A DNA stretch of 64,000 bases, from assembly GCA_963693285.1 (NCBI GenBank), contig OY848924.1, positions 3,241,214-3,305,213 on the forward strand, given 5' to 3'. This DNA is from Xestospongia muta (taxonomy: Eukaryota > Porifera > Demospongiae > Haplosclerida > Petrosiidae). Under the pieces are notes generated by a model. That model ran no database searches, had not been told where the DNA came from, and worked only from the letters and a program-made list of their open reading frames with translations. Positions within the stretch are counted from its first letter, which is position 1. Each line of letters starts with the position of its first letter. The position numbers were made by a program, and so were the translations under genes. Shown in pieces: positions 1 through 9,652 of the stretch.

Positions 1-28
<28 letters not shown>
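1..28. repeat. (AT)n microsatellite at window edge
   Basis: A pure AT dinucleotide run is cut by the window edge and followed by TATG-type units. No coding content. Confidence 0.9.
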
Positions 29-36
<8 letters not shown>

Positions 37-44
37 AAGTTTAC

Positions 45-720
45 GACTTACACACAACATTTATGAATCTAAAACAAATACAAAGAGAACGGGTAGTTCA
101 CTGATAACTTTACATACTGGTAATCTACATAGATGGTTACTGAATAATGAAGTGGCTAGTACTTGATCATCTGTACACACATTGTCCGAAGTCTATAATT
201 GACTCATATATTGGAGGTATAGTTGTTTTATAAGATCAATCATCAATTTCTAATAACATTTTATAGAAAAAATTGTACTCAATGAATGTTATCATATAAC
301 ATCAAGATTTATAATTGTCTTGTCAGCTTATTGCATCTCAATGTAATTACAAATATTATATGAACTCTAAACTTTGTACTATAGACAACATGTACTGTCT
401 ATAAGAACCAATAAACAATTTAATTATGCATGGTCAATGACTACACTGTAATGAAACTGTTTAATTGGTGGTTTACTATAAATTAAATGATGTGGTCAAA
501 TTCCTGGAATGAATCACCTTGATTTCTAGGAATTAAGCTGTATATAGCGTCACACCATATAAAAATATTGTTACAAAAGTTGTGTAATACATATGGAGGG
601 TATCATCAATGTTGTATACATAAATAAAAAATAACTTACATACTCAATGAATGATTTTCTTCTATTACAATTAAGTCATGTATTTCATAAATGTTTTAAT
701 TATAACACATGATTGTATCA
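45..720. repeat. Duplicated non-coding block, copy 1
   Basis: AT-rich DNA that recurs with small changes at about 2577-3160, 7670-8370 and 12690-13330. Shared stretches include the one around ttggaggtatagttgtttta and the one around catatggagggtatcat. It lies upstream of the small membrane-protein family and the crystallin promoters, so it is part of the large direct-duplication unit of this array. No ORF with family support was seen in it. Confidence 0.75.
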
Positions 721-905
721 TGTGAGTCCACTCTTCATGAAGCACAAAATTAAAATAACAACAGATAAAATGACACAAGCAACTATTAACATTATTACAA
801 TTAAAAAGGTTTTTTGCCATACCAACTGTAATAGAAAGCTCAGCTACAACATCTTCAATAGAATGATACTGATGTTAATGATTACTAATGGTAACAATTC
901 TAGGA
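721..905 (-). pseudogene. Remnant of the small two-pass membrane-protein gene
   Basis: This segment matches the 3' part of the minus-strand gene at 3173-3514, including the stretch encoding the second hydrophobic helix. The matching half stops near 890, where the sequence continues into unrelated DNA (gtaacaattctaggaattag). The N-terminal half is missing. A close copy of the same remnant lies at 14230-14400, so it was already truncated when the block was duplicated. Relationship judged by eye. Confidence 0.55.
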
Positions 906-1072
906 ATTAGAGCATGACAACAACATAAAATTGTGTATTTTGCTATTATAATAATATATATTATATAGAATTTTAAGGTACTCAATTAAGTGCAGTCTTT
1001 TGTAACATTTCACATGACTATATAAGTATAGTCAGGTAACTGCTTCTATTCATTAATAAAAAACTACAAACC

Positions 1073-1778
1073 ATGAAGTATTTCGTTCTTCTTTTAGTTT
1101 TTGCAGCAATGTTTGCTTAATATACATATGAGTCCGATTTTCCTCCTTATGAGTTTGATACATTTTTGAAGACAACCAAGAAGTAAAAAATCTGAATGTT
1201 AAAGATGATAATAGCAAACAACCCTCTGCCTCTACATCTCTCTACAGTATCAATGTACAAGCTCTTACTCCACTGATTAACAGTGCCATTGATAAAAAAA
1301 ACTTGATTCTCAACCTGGTAGGTCTTAAACAAACAAATTGAAAATTTGTATTATGATTTTTCAATTATTCACGTGCAGCTGTGCAGATGCTTTATCTTTC
1401 AATCACAAATGGTCATACTAGTTGTGTACTGACAATTCAAAAGATTAGGAGTGGTAATTTTACACTAGGCCCTACCCTCAATCAAATTATAACTGGAAAT
1501 GGGGAGACAGCTAGGACTTTTACTATTCCGGCATATAGACCAATTGTACAATGGCTATCACCACACTATATAAACTAGGTGCTGTATTCATTAACCTTGA
1601 CAAGCTGTTTCCCTGTGCAAAACTTGGCAATGTTTCAGCCTGCAAGAAATTTACTCAAGAGGAAGATGGATTCTTCAAAGGGAAAACAATTACCGAGGCA
1701 AGTGATCAGGGGAACAATTTCAATTTTTTTGGCAATGCCAAAACGTATGGATTATTTTTGAAGCCTGTCCATATCTAA
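1073..1778 (+). pseudogene. Decayed secreted-protein gene, copy 1 (unknown family)
   Basis: The ATG at 1073 starts a 15-codon hydrophobic leader (MKYFVLLLVFAAMFA) that runs straight into TAA at 1118-1120. The same frame then reads on for about 20 codons (YTYESDFPPYEFDT...) to another stop. A second piece, in a shifted frame, ends at a GT site near 1319. After an AG near 1378 a third piece (VQMLYLSITNGHTS...) follows, broken by a one-base change near 1530 relative to the copy at 14545. The last piece reads KLGAVFINLDKLFPCAKL and ends at 1778. A TATA-like tatataag lies upstream at about 1019. It looks like a small secreted Cys-containing protein that no longer has an open frame. I do not recognise the family. 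Confidence 0.5.
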
Positions 1779-1789
1779 ATGGTGTCAAT

Positions 1790-2570
1790 GGTTGTCTTCC
1801 AACTCATTTTCAGACAGTTGTAATGTGTTTCCTCCCTGGTTTCTGTCACTAGTCATATCAGCAACTTTCTATCATTCATTGACTTAGGTTAGGCCTTTGT
1901 TTTTAGATAACTTTTTTCCTTTTGACCAATGAACTTTTGAGTCATAATAATGCATTGATTTGTCATAGACCTTCTTTTAGTAGTTATTTTTTTAAGTTTT
2001 TACTTTAAACAATAAACGTTTTGAGTCAAAACATTAACAAAATTATGTATATAAGAATGATAGTATAAGAAATTCAACCAATTGGATAGCAAATGATTAC
2101 TATATATATATACATATGTAAATATTGTATTATTTTATGTGTATATTTTATCTCTAATTACAAGTACATGTATGGATTTATTCCTGGAATATATGTCCAT
2201 ATCATCTAACTTAATTTTAAAGACAACAATTAAAGTTTAAGCATAACAACTTGATTCTTACCAGGAATAAGCCATAAGCAAACATAATGAAATTGTATGA
2301 AAGAGAGGGAAAAAGTGGCAAATTCCTTCTTGACTTTATATACTGGTAGTAAACATGATGGCTACTGGATAATGTAATGTAGTACTACTACTAACTAACT
2401 ATGTAATACATTGTACTGACAAAGACATCTGTTATAAAGAATTAAATATGGAATTAAAGATAAAAAGAGAAAAGAGCTTGATGTACGTGAATGACACCTA
2501 GAGTACATATGATAGTAAATTTGTTTCTATGGCAACCATATGAAGTACTCGTTTAGATAGATACTAGATA
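1790..2570. other. Non-coding interval
   Basis: AT-rich sequence with no supported gene. It contains one copy of the ~90 bp repeat that begins ttcctggaa near 2181, whose other copies are at about 10508 and 12044. Confidence 0.6.
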
Positions 2571-2576
2571 CAACTG

Positions 2577-3160
2577 AAATTCCCTGATAATTTTACATAC
2601 TGACAATGCACATAGATGGTTACTGGATAACAAAGTGGCTAGCATTTTGATCGTATGTACATACATTGTCCAAAGTCTATAATTGACTCATATATTGGAG
2701 GTATAGTTGTTTTATTAGATCTAATACCATTTCATAGAACATAATTGTACTCAATAAATGTTATCATATAACGTCAAGATTTATAGTTGAATGATTGACA
2801 TCTTGTTAACTTATTAAATCTCTATGTAATTATAAAAATTATATGGACTCTAAACCTTGTACTATAGGCGATATATACTGTCTATAAGAACCCAACTATG
2901 GTCAATGACTATATTGTAATAAAACCATTTAATATATTCCTGGAATGAAACATCTTGACTTCTAGGAATTAAGCTGTATATAGTGTCACATTATATGAAA
3001 ATGTTGGTCTTCTACTCTGACATAACTTTGTTACAATGTTGAGTGATACATATGGAGGGTATCATTAGTGTTGTATACATAGATACAATATAACTTACAG
3101 ATTCAATGAATGGTTTCCTTCTATTACAATTAAGTCATGTACTCCATAAACATTTTAGAA
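2577..3160. repeat. Duplicated non-coding block, copy 2
   Basis: Second copy of the block described at 45-720, with scattered substitutions and small indels. It is followed directly by the intact minus-strand small membrane-protein gene and the crystallin A gene. Together these make the most complete example of the duplicated unit. Confidence 0.75.
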
Positions 3161-3172
3161 CACATGATTATA

Positions 3173-3514
3173 TCATGTGAGTCCACTTTTCAAGAAACAC
3201 CAAATTAAAATAACTACAGACATAATAACACAGCCAACTATGAACATTATTAGAGTTGAAGAGGCTTTTGTCATGGCAACTGTAATATAAAGTTCAGCTA
3301 CATCTTCAAAAACAATGATATTGATGTTACTATTCATGAGGTTGGCAATATCTAAGAAACTAATAGAGGCAAGTGAGAGAGCAGAAAGAAAAAAAAGGAA
3401 CTGGGACAATGCATAAGAATTAAATTGCCTTGTTGCCATGGTAACTCTACAAGAAACACCTTCAAAACAATCTTCCTGTGATTTCTCTGCATACTTTTCT
3501 AAAATACTGTCCAA
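3173..3514 (-). CDS. Small two-pass membrane protein (lineage-specific, unknown)
   Basis: An open frame on the minus strand ends at 3173. The first in-frame ATG opens MATRQFNSYALSQFLF, giving about 88 residues. The frame stays open upstream to about 3514 without an ATG, so an upstream exon joined at the AG near 3512 is possible. Two hydrophobic segments are visible, FLFFLSALSLASISFL and TLIMFIVGCVIMSVVILIW, joined by a short polar loop. Other family members are the plus-strand gene at 5950-6213 and broken copies near 721, 8371, 11190 and 14230. It lies head to head with crystallin A, whose ATG is about 390 bp away. Function unknown; no known family recognised. Confidence 0.5.
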   Translation of the reverse strand: MDSILEKYAEKSQEDCFEGVSCRVTMATRQFNSYALSQFLFFLSALSLASISFLDIANLMNSNINIIVFEDVAELYITVAMTKASSTLIMFIVGCVIMSVVILIWCFLKSGLT

Positions 3515-3739
3515 ACAAAAGTTATCATGTCAATTTTGATAGCAATGCTATAAACTAAATTGCATTTTGAAAGGTTGGAATCATGGCTACTTTATACATG
3601 TATATGGTTACATGATACAGTTGTTTAGATTCTCCTCTTAACTAAGAGTCTATACTCTCTTTTGAACTAAAACGGTAAGAAACCATTCTTACACTTACCC
3701 ACCAGATGTCTGCATTGAACCACAATGCTATATCTCTTA

Positions 3740-3808
3740 TTACGTCATATAGATAATTAGCTAATCATATTCATGAGGTAATAGTTACTGATGACTATAA
3801 AAGTCATC
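3740..3808 (+). promoter_or_regulatory. Crystallin A core promoter: CRE-like site, TATA in inverted repeat
   Basis: TTACGTCA (3740-3747) resembles a CRE/bZIP site. It is followed by the palindrome attagctaat and then by GATGACT-ATAAA-AGTCATC (3790-3808), a TATA box framed by 7-bp inverted arms. The arm next to the TATA ends 106 bp before the ATG at 3902. The same 106-bp spacing is kept in the copies at 8995-9013 and 13356-13374. The bZIP and homeodomain reading is inference; the conservation and spacing are seen directly. Confidence 0.6.
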
Positions 3809-3901
3809 CAATCTAAGAAATAGCTGTGTACGAAAAATGAATTGAAAATATAACTATACTTACGACATAAGGATCAAAATCCTGATTTAAAACTGCAAAA
3901 C

Positions 3902-4447
3902 ATGTCTACACCCAGTGGCCGACTTAAACTTAAAGGTCTTTCAGGTGAAGAAACGTTTTACAATGCCCGGGCTGACATATCTGGAGATTATACAAAAGCT
4001 GAAGTCGTTCCCAGCGAACCTAAATCTTTTTGGGTTGTCTATACAGTCAAAGATTGGGATCATCAGCATCCAGGAGATCGCGATGTTGAAAAAATTGTTC
4101 GGGTTGGTGCTACTGTTACCACGGATGCTCCCATTAGATCTATACAAGGTTTTGATGAATTAAACCCAGGAGTAATATTGTTTGAACACAGTCAATATCG
4201 TGGATTTGGAACATCAATTCGCAATAGCGATCCTGATATCATCCAATCCTTCGCTCAAGGTCAAGTTTCTGGAGCATCTTCCATGATAATTATAGGTGGC
4301 ATATGGAGCTTCTACACAGGATGTAACTTCACCGGCACTAAAATTATTGTTTGTGGTAAAACTCAACTTGGACCTGGAATATATGACCTTGAGTTATTGC
4401 TTGCCAATGACCAGATCAAGTCTGTTCAATATGTCCGGGCATCCTAA
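3902..4447 (+). CDS. Beta/gamma-crystallin-like protein A
   Basis: An intact single-exon ORF of 181 residues. Residues 90-181 form a beta/gamma-crystallin domain with two Greek keys. The first opens with the signature FEHSQYRG (F-x4-Y-x-G); the second contains GGIWSFYTG. Residues 1-85 are less clear and may be a diverged partner domain. In the C-terminal key NDQIKS resembles the family calcium motif (D/N-D/N-x-x-S/T-S), but Lys replaces the fifth position and the first key has no acidic pair, so calcium binding is doubtful. There is no signal peptide. Sponges are known to have such proteins (geodin). It is about 91 percent identical by eye to copy C at 13468. Probably cytosolic; role unknown. 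Confidence 0.85.
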   Translation: MSTPSGRLKLKGLSGEETFYNARADISGDYTKAEVVPSEPKSFWVVYTVKDWDHQHPGDRDVEKIVRVGATVTTDAPIRSIQGFDELNPGVILFEHSQYRGFGTSIRNSDPDIIQSFAQGQVSGASSMIIIGGIWSFYTGCNFTGTKIIVCGKTQLGPGIYDLELLLANDQIKSVQYVRAS

Positions 4448-5036
4448 ACGTGATAACACTGAACCGACTCAATGAACAAAATTAATATATTATATTTTTT
4501 GGTAGTGACTAGGCCCTTTTTTGTAATATTTTTATTTGAAGCTATTATTTTGAACTTTTTAAAGTGGAATTTCATTTTAAAAATTTGTTTCAACAAATAA
4601 CATTTTGGCAATTGAAGCATATTAAACTAGTATTAAGAATGATGAGTACATTCATAGTGGACAGATGAAAAGTTAATGATTGCTGCACATATAGTTAAGA
4701 ATTTAATAGAATAAGTCTAGTAATAATTAATCTAGTTCATCTAGATATTAATGAAAAATAATGATTCTAACAATCTATTCATAATTACAATGACTAGATT
4801 TCCATTACTAAATTAAAACCATTGCCATATAGGGAGTAATGAGTGTCATACTTGTATATAAAACTGTAATGAACTATCTATAACTAAATAACTCTTATTG
4901 ACTACCTCCTGTGCAGTAACTATTATTAGTGAGTCATCCTGTTCCACTATACACTTTAATTCATCCATCAACTAAATAATAATGATAATGAATAATTGTA
5001 AATAATAGTTTTCATTACCCACATATTTCACTTTTT
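4448..5036. repeat. Duplicated crystallin 3' flank, copy 1
   Basis: Begins right after the crystallin A stop and recurs almost base for base at 15350-15945. The first part also recurs after crystallins B and C. It ends at a ctttttag splice-acceptor-like site just before the detached crystallin domain. No gene seen inside. Confidence 0.75.
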
Positions 5037-5040
5037 AGCG

Positions 5041-5339
5041 ATGGAAACAAATCAACTAACCCAGGAGTTATATTATTTGAACACAGTCAATATTGTGGAT
5101 ATCGAAAATTGTTTGAAAATACCAATCCTGATATTAGCCAATTCTTTCCTCCAGGCCAAATTTCTGGAGTATCTTCTATGATAATTACTGGTGGCGAATG
5201 GAGCTTCTACAACATCCATGGTACTATCATTAAGATTAATGGTCAAACTTTACTTGGACCTGGTGATTATGACCTTGGGTCTTTGCCTGCTAATGACCAG
5301 ATCAAGTCTATTGTGTATGTCCGGCCATTCTCAACATGA
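5041..5339 (+). pseudogene. Detached crystallin C-terminal domain (fragment or lone exon)
   Basis: An open frame from about 5041 to the stop at 5337-5339 encodes one full beta/gamma-crystallin domain: NPGVILFEHSQYCGY, then SGVSSMIITGGEWSFY, then ANDQIKSIVYVR. The ~85-residue N-terminal part and the promoter are missing. It is preceded by a good acceptor (ctttttag ending near 5038), so it could be a 3' exon reached by splicing rather than a dead fragment. It is much more diverged than copies A-C, with changed C-terminal residues (PFST), which points to an older duplication. There is no in-frame initiator that would give the whole domain. Its expression status is unknown. Confidence 0.55.
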
Positions 5340-5940
5340 AAGACCTTGAATTGACTCAATGGACAAAATGAACATATAAATGTTTGATAGTGTTTTGGCC
5401 TTTTTTATAAAGTTTTATTTCTTGACTTGTTTGTTTGAGTTTGTTTAAGCAGAATATATTGTATTAAAGTAGAATTACAACAATGAATGCATTCAATGGG
5501 AAGGGATTCAACTCATTTTGTGAGTATAAAGGATCATGAGAGTTTAATCTTGAATTATTGTGGAGAGCAATTACAACACTATTTTCCTACTGATATATCA
5601 TATATATACTAGTGACATTTGTAGGGAGATGTGGAATATATGGAAAAGCAAAGAAAGTAGATATATAGATACAGGAAATTTTAATGACAATACAAATGCT
5701 AAAAAAGTCTTGATTATCTTGACAAATAATTATTTACTTTCATTAAAATGTAAAATTATTTTCTAAGTAAGGATTAAGAAAGTAACCAATATATATAAGT
5801 TAAAATAATGTTTGATGAAAATCTGGTAATACAAAGTGAAGAAACATTGATAAAAGAGTAAATAATAAACAAAATTATATGCAAACTTGAATTATTTAAC
5901 CTAATCACTAAGAGGATGGTAGCCCTTAGCTATAAATTGT
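5340..5940. other. Non-coding interval
   Basis: AT-rich sequence with no supported gene or repeat family beyond short A/T runs. Confidence 0.5.
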
Positions 5941-5949
5941 ATAGTTGCC

Positions 5950-6213
5950 ATGGCAACAAGCCTCCTTAACTTTTATGCAATGTCCTGGCCCTTTTTATTT
6001 CTACTCACTAGGATCTTTCTATCACTCTCTTTAGTTTCCAAAATATTGTCAACCTCAATACTCATTTCACATCAATATCATAGTACTAATGACATTGTAG
6101 TTAAGCTTTGTAATGAAGTTTCCATAGCAACAAGCATCTTTAAATGTAAATATAAAGTACATTGGTTCGCACCAGTGTTATTTGCAGCAGTTATTATAAT
6201 CATTTTTTTTTGA
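5950..6213 (+). CDS. Small two-pass membrane protein, plus-strand paralogue
   Basis: A complete ORF of 87 residues starts at an ATG in the context ttgccATGGCAAC, which is also seen in the minus-strand family. The N-terminus MATSLLNFYAMSWPF parallels MATRQFNSYALSQFL of the 3173-3514 gene. A first hydrophobic helix (FLFLLTRIFLSLSLV), a middle stretch with SIATSIFK and a C-terminal helix (FAPVLFAAVIIIIFF) follow in the same order. The paralogy is a by-eye inference, but length, layout and N-terminus all agree. Function unknown. A short fragment of this gene recurs at 7497-7545. Confidence 0.5.
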   Translation: MATSLLNFYAMSWPFLFLLTRIFLSLSLVSKILSTSILISHQYHSTNDIVVKLCNEVSIATSIFKCKYKVHWFAPVLFAAVIIIIFF

Positions 6214-6576
6214 AAAGTGAATTCACATTATATCATAATTTATAATACATGACCTGTAGCAGAAGGAATCCATTCATTCACTGACTTCTATGACTTATAT
6301 TGCTATGAATACAACATTAATAATTTCATTATGTGCATGTGTTATTATATTGGTAAGTCGACAATTGTGGATTCAATTTATATAGGACAATATATACTTA
6401 GTGCTATATAGTCATATGATTTATGTCATGGTGAACAGTTTAATTGTAGTTAGATAGGTTCATTCGAAGAATATGATCACACAATTTAAATTTAATTTAA
6501 CAGACCACAATAAAAGTTAAAATTAAACATGACAATTCTGGGAATTAGTGCATAACCACATAATGAAATTATGTTT

Positions 6577-6580
<4 letters not shown>

Positions 6581-6651
<71 letters not shown>

Positions 6652-6690
6652 ATACATACATATGTATGTGTGTTATGTTTTATATGTATA
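6581..6690. repeat. TA / TATG microsatellite
   Basis: A (TA)n run is followed by TATG units and then mixed TATA/TATG. The open frames through it (Tyr-Ile and Tyr-Val-Cys repeats) are an artefact of the repeat. Confidence 0.85.
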
Positions 6691-6699
6691 TATATATAT

Positions 6700-7480
6700 C
6701 ACTGCAAATTGTTATGTGTCATTTTAACATATCAATTTTTTATTCCAGATTTAAGTCACTAATTAGTTATGTAATAGTGAATAAGATCTACAATGTACAT
6801 ACACACATAATGTGTTTCTTTATATTGTCTAGACTAATAATCACTCTAATTGTTTATAACACTGTAGAATTAAGTATCCATAATATGGATTCTAATTAAA
6901 TGCAATTCCATATATGGCTATATATTAAATAGTTAATGTACGTTAGCTGTATAAGTATTACTCTGATAATGTTTCTTAGTAAGTACTTTATATAGCTAGT
7001 ATTAGTATCTCACAAGTCTATGCATACACATCTTCAAAACTCAGTTAATATATTCAAGACCCTGCTAATATATACTCCTATGTATAGAGTCAATTCAAAT
7101 TCTTATGTCAAAGTGACATGTTACTCTTAGCAGTGATATAAATGACAAAAGTCTGAGCAATATTATATTGTGGTAATTTTAATATGAAAACATTACACTG
7201 TGAGCGAAAAGAGCTTGATTTAAATAAATGAGATTATACATAAGTGGGTGGTGCACAGGTACATTAATTCATGGATTTATGTGGTTACTATGGAAAACTA
7301 TGATGTTACTTTCAATAGAGTAAATGAAACAAGTTCTGCTGGCTACAAGTGCTAAGATAGTTGAGTTCATAGAGAGTGAGTGAGTTATAGAGATAGACGA
7401 CCTCAGGGCTCAGAGTATATGTGATAGTGAGTTTGTTTCTATGGCAACTATATGAAGTACTCATGTAGATACAACTGACT
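6700..7480. other. Non-coding interval
   Basis: No supported gene. The part near 7200-7480 recurs at about 12410-12680 (stretch around gcaaccatatgaagtactcatgtag), so it belongs to the duplicated array. Confidence 0.5.
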
Positions 7481-7496
7481 TAGGAGTAACATTACC

Positions 7497-7545
7497 AGCC
7501 CTTTTTATCTACTCTCTAGGATCTCTCTGTCACTCTCTTTAGTTA
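7497..7545 (+). pseudogene. Short fragment of the plus-strand small membrane-protein gene
   Basis: About 50 bp match the first-helix coding stretch at 5985-6040 (ccctttttat...ctaggatct). The rest of the gene is absent. Confidence 0.45.
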
Positions 7546-7669
7546 CTTAGAGAGTGAGTGAGTTATTGATAGATGATGTGGGGGTCTAAAGTATATGTGA
7601 TATTCAGTTTGTTTCTATAGCAACCATATAAAGTACTCATGTAGATACAACTGACTTAAAAGTAGTGTT

Positions 7670-8365
7670 ACTTCTTACCCACAATATTTATGAATCTAAA
7701 AGAACAGGAAAGAGAAGAGATACGTTTCCTGATAACTTTGCATACTGGTAATGCATATAGATGGTTACTGGATAAATAAGTGGTTAGTACTTTGATCATG
7801 TGTACATATACATTGTCCAAAGTCTATAATTGACTCATATATTGGAGGTATAGTTGTTTTATAAGATCAATCATCAATTTCTAATAACATTTCATAGAAA
7901 ATTATTGTACTCAATGAACATTATTTTATAACATCAATATTTATAGTTGAATGATTGCTGTATTGTCAGCATGTTAAATCTCTATGTATTTACAAATATT
8001 ATATGAACCCTAAGCCTTGTGCTATAGGCAACAAGTACTGTCTCTAAGAACTGATCAACAATTCAATTATGGTCAATGACTATACTATAATGAAACCATT
8101 TAATTGGTGGTTTACTATAAATTAAATGATGTGGTTATATTCCTGGAATGAAACACCTTGACTTCTAGGAATTAAGCTGTATATAGTGTCACATTATATG
8201 AAAATGTTGGTCTTCTACTCTGACAAAACTTTGTTACAAAGTTGTGTAATACATATGGAGGGTATCATCAATGTTGTATACATAAATACAATATAACTTA
8301 CATATTCAATGAATGGTTTTCTTCTATTACATATAAGTCATGTATTCCATAATTATTTTAGAACA
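7670..8365. repeat. Duplicated non-coding block, copy 3
   Basis: Third copy of the block at 45-720 and 2577-3160, about 5.1 kb downstream of copy 2. It again precedes a small membrane-protein copy and a crystallin. Confidence 0.75.
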
Positions 8366-8370
8366 TATGA

Positions 8371-8717
8371 TTGTATCATGTAAGTAAGCTTTTCAAGGAA
8401 CACCAATTTAAAAAAACAGACAAAATGACACAGGAAACAATAAACATTATTACAGTTGAAGAGACTTTTTGCCATGGCAACTGTAATACAAAGTTCAGCT
8501 ATATCTTCAATACAATGATACTGATCTTAATGATTACTAATCATGAGGTTTGCATGATCAATGAAACTAATAGAGGGAAATGAGACAGCAAAAAGAAAGA
8601 AAACAGAACTGGGACAATGCATTAGAGTAAAATTGGCTTGTTGCCATGGTAACTATATAACAAACACCTTCAAAACAATCTTCCTGTGATTTCTTCCATA
8701 TTTTCCTAAATTACTGT
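8371..8717 (-). pseudogene. Broken small membrane-protein gene
   Basis: Aligned to 3173-3514, the minus strand opens with MATSQFYSNALSQFCFL and then hits TAG after about 21 codons through a small indel. The loop region also carries a TAA. The helix-2 stretch is still recognisable. This unit's gene is dead while the equivalent at 3173 is open. Confidence 0.6.
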
Positions 8718-8994
8718 CCAAACCAATGTTATCATGTCAACTTTGATTGCAATGTTATAAACTAAATTGCATTTTGAAAGGTTGGAATCATGGCTACTTT
8801 ATACATGTATATGGTTACATGATACAGTTGTTTAGATTCTCCTCTTAACTAAGAGTCTATACTCTCTCATGAACTAAAACGGAAAGAAACCATTTTTACA
8901 CTTACAGATGTCTGCATTGAACCACAATGCTATATCTCTTATTACGTCATATAGATAATTAGCTAATCATATTCATGAGGTAATAGTTACTGAT

Positions 8995-9013
8995 GATGAC
9001 TATAAAAGTCATC
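8995..9013 (+). promoter_or_regulatory. Crystallin B TATA box in inverted repeat
   Basis: GATGACT-ATAAA-AGTCATC, identical to the crystallin A site and at the same distance (106 bp) from the ATG at 9107. The promoter is intact although the gene carries a stop. Confidence 0.6.
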
Positions 9014-9106
9014 CAATCTAAGAAGTAGCTATGTACGACCAACAAATTGAAAATATAATTCTATTTACGCCAGAAGGATCAAAACCCTGATTTAAAACTG
9101 CAAAAT

Positions 9107-9652
9107 ATGTCTACTTCTAGTGCCCTACTTAAACTTTCAGGTCCTTTAGGTGAGGAAAAGTTTTACAATGCCCGGGCTGACATATCTGGGGATTACACAA
9201 AAGTTGAGGTCGTTTCCAGGGAACCTAATTCTATCTGAATTGTCTATACAGTCAAAGATTGGGATCATCAGCATCCAGGAGATCTCGATGTTGAAGAAAT
9301 CGTTCGCGTTGGTCATCCTGTAACCATGCCTGCTAATATTAGATCTATACAAGGTTTTGATGAATTGAACCCAGGAGTTATATTGTTTGAACACAGTCAA
9401 TATCGTGGATTTGCAACATCAGTTCGTAATAGTAATCCTGATATCACCCAATCCTTCACTCAAGGTCAAGTTTCTGGAGTGTCTTCCATGATGATTACTG
9501 GTGGCATATGGAGCTTCTACACAGGATTTAACTTCACCAACACTAAGATTAATATTGATGGTAAAACTCAACTTGGACCAGGTGATTATGACCTTGGATA
9601 TTTGCTTGCCAATGACCAGATCAAGTCTGTTCAATATGTCCGAGCATCCTAA
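9107..9652 (+). pseudogene. Beta/gamma-crystallin-like copy B with nonsense codon
   Basis: Collinear with the 181-codon crystallins A and C. Codon 44 is TGA (9236-9238) where A and C have Trp (TGG), so translation from the ATG at 9107 would stop after 43 residues. The rest of the frame is open to the normal stop and keeps the domain (FEHSQYRG, GGIWSFYTG, ANDQIKS). A single base separates it from an intact gene. An internal ATG at 9326 could start a 108-residue single-domain protein. Likely a recent pseudogene, or a polymorphic null or sequencing error. Confidence 0.75.

Noticed and set aside
1118..1120. Recoding (selenocysteine or read-through) at the leader stop
   Set aside because: The codon is TAA, not TGA, and no SECIS-like structure is evident. 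A further stop follows in the same frame, so decay is simpler.
6571..6899. Tyr/Ile-rich ORFs
   Set aside because: Produced entirely by the TA/TATG microsatellite.
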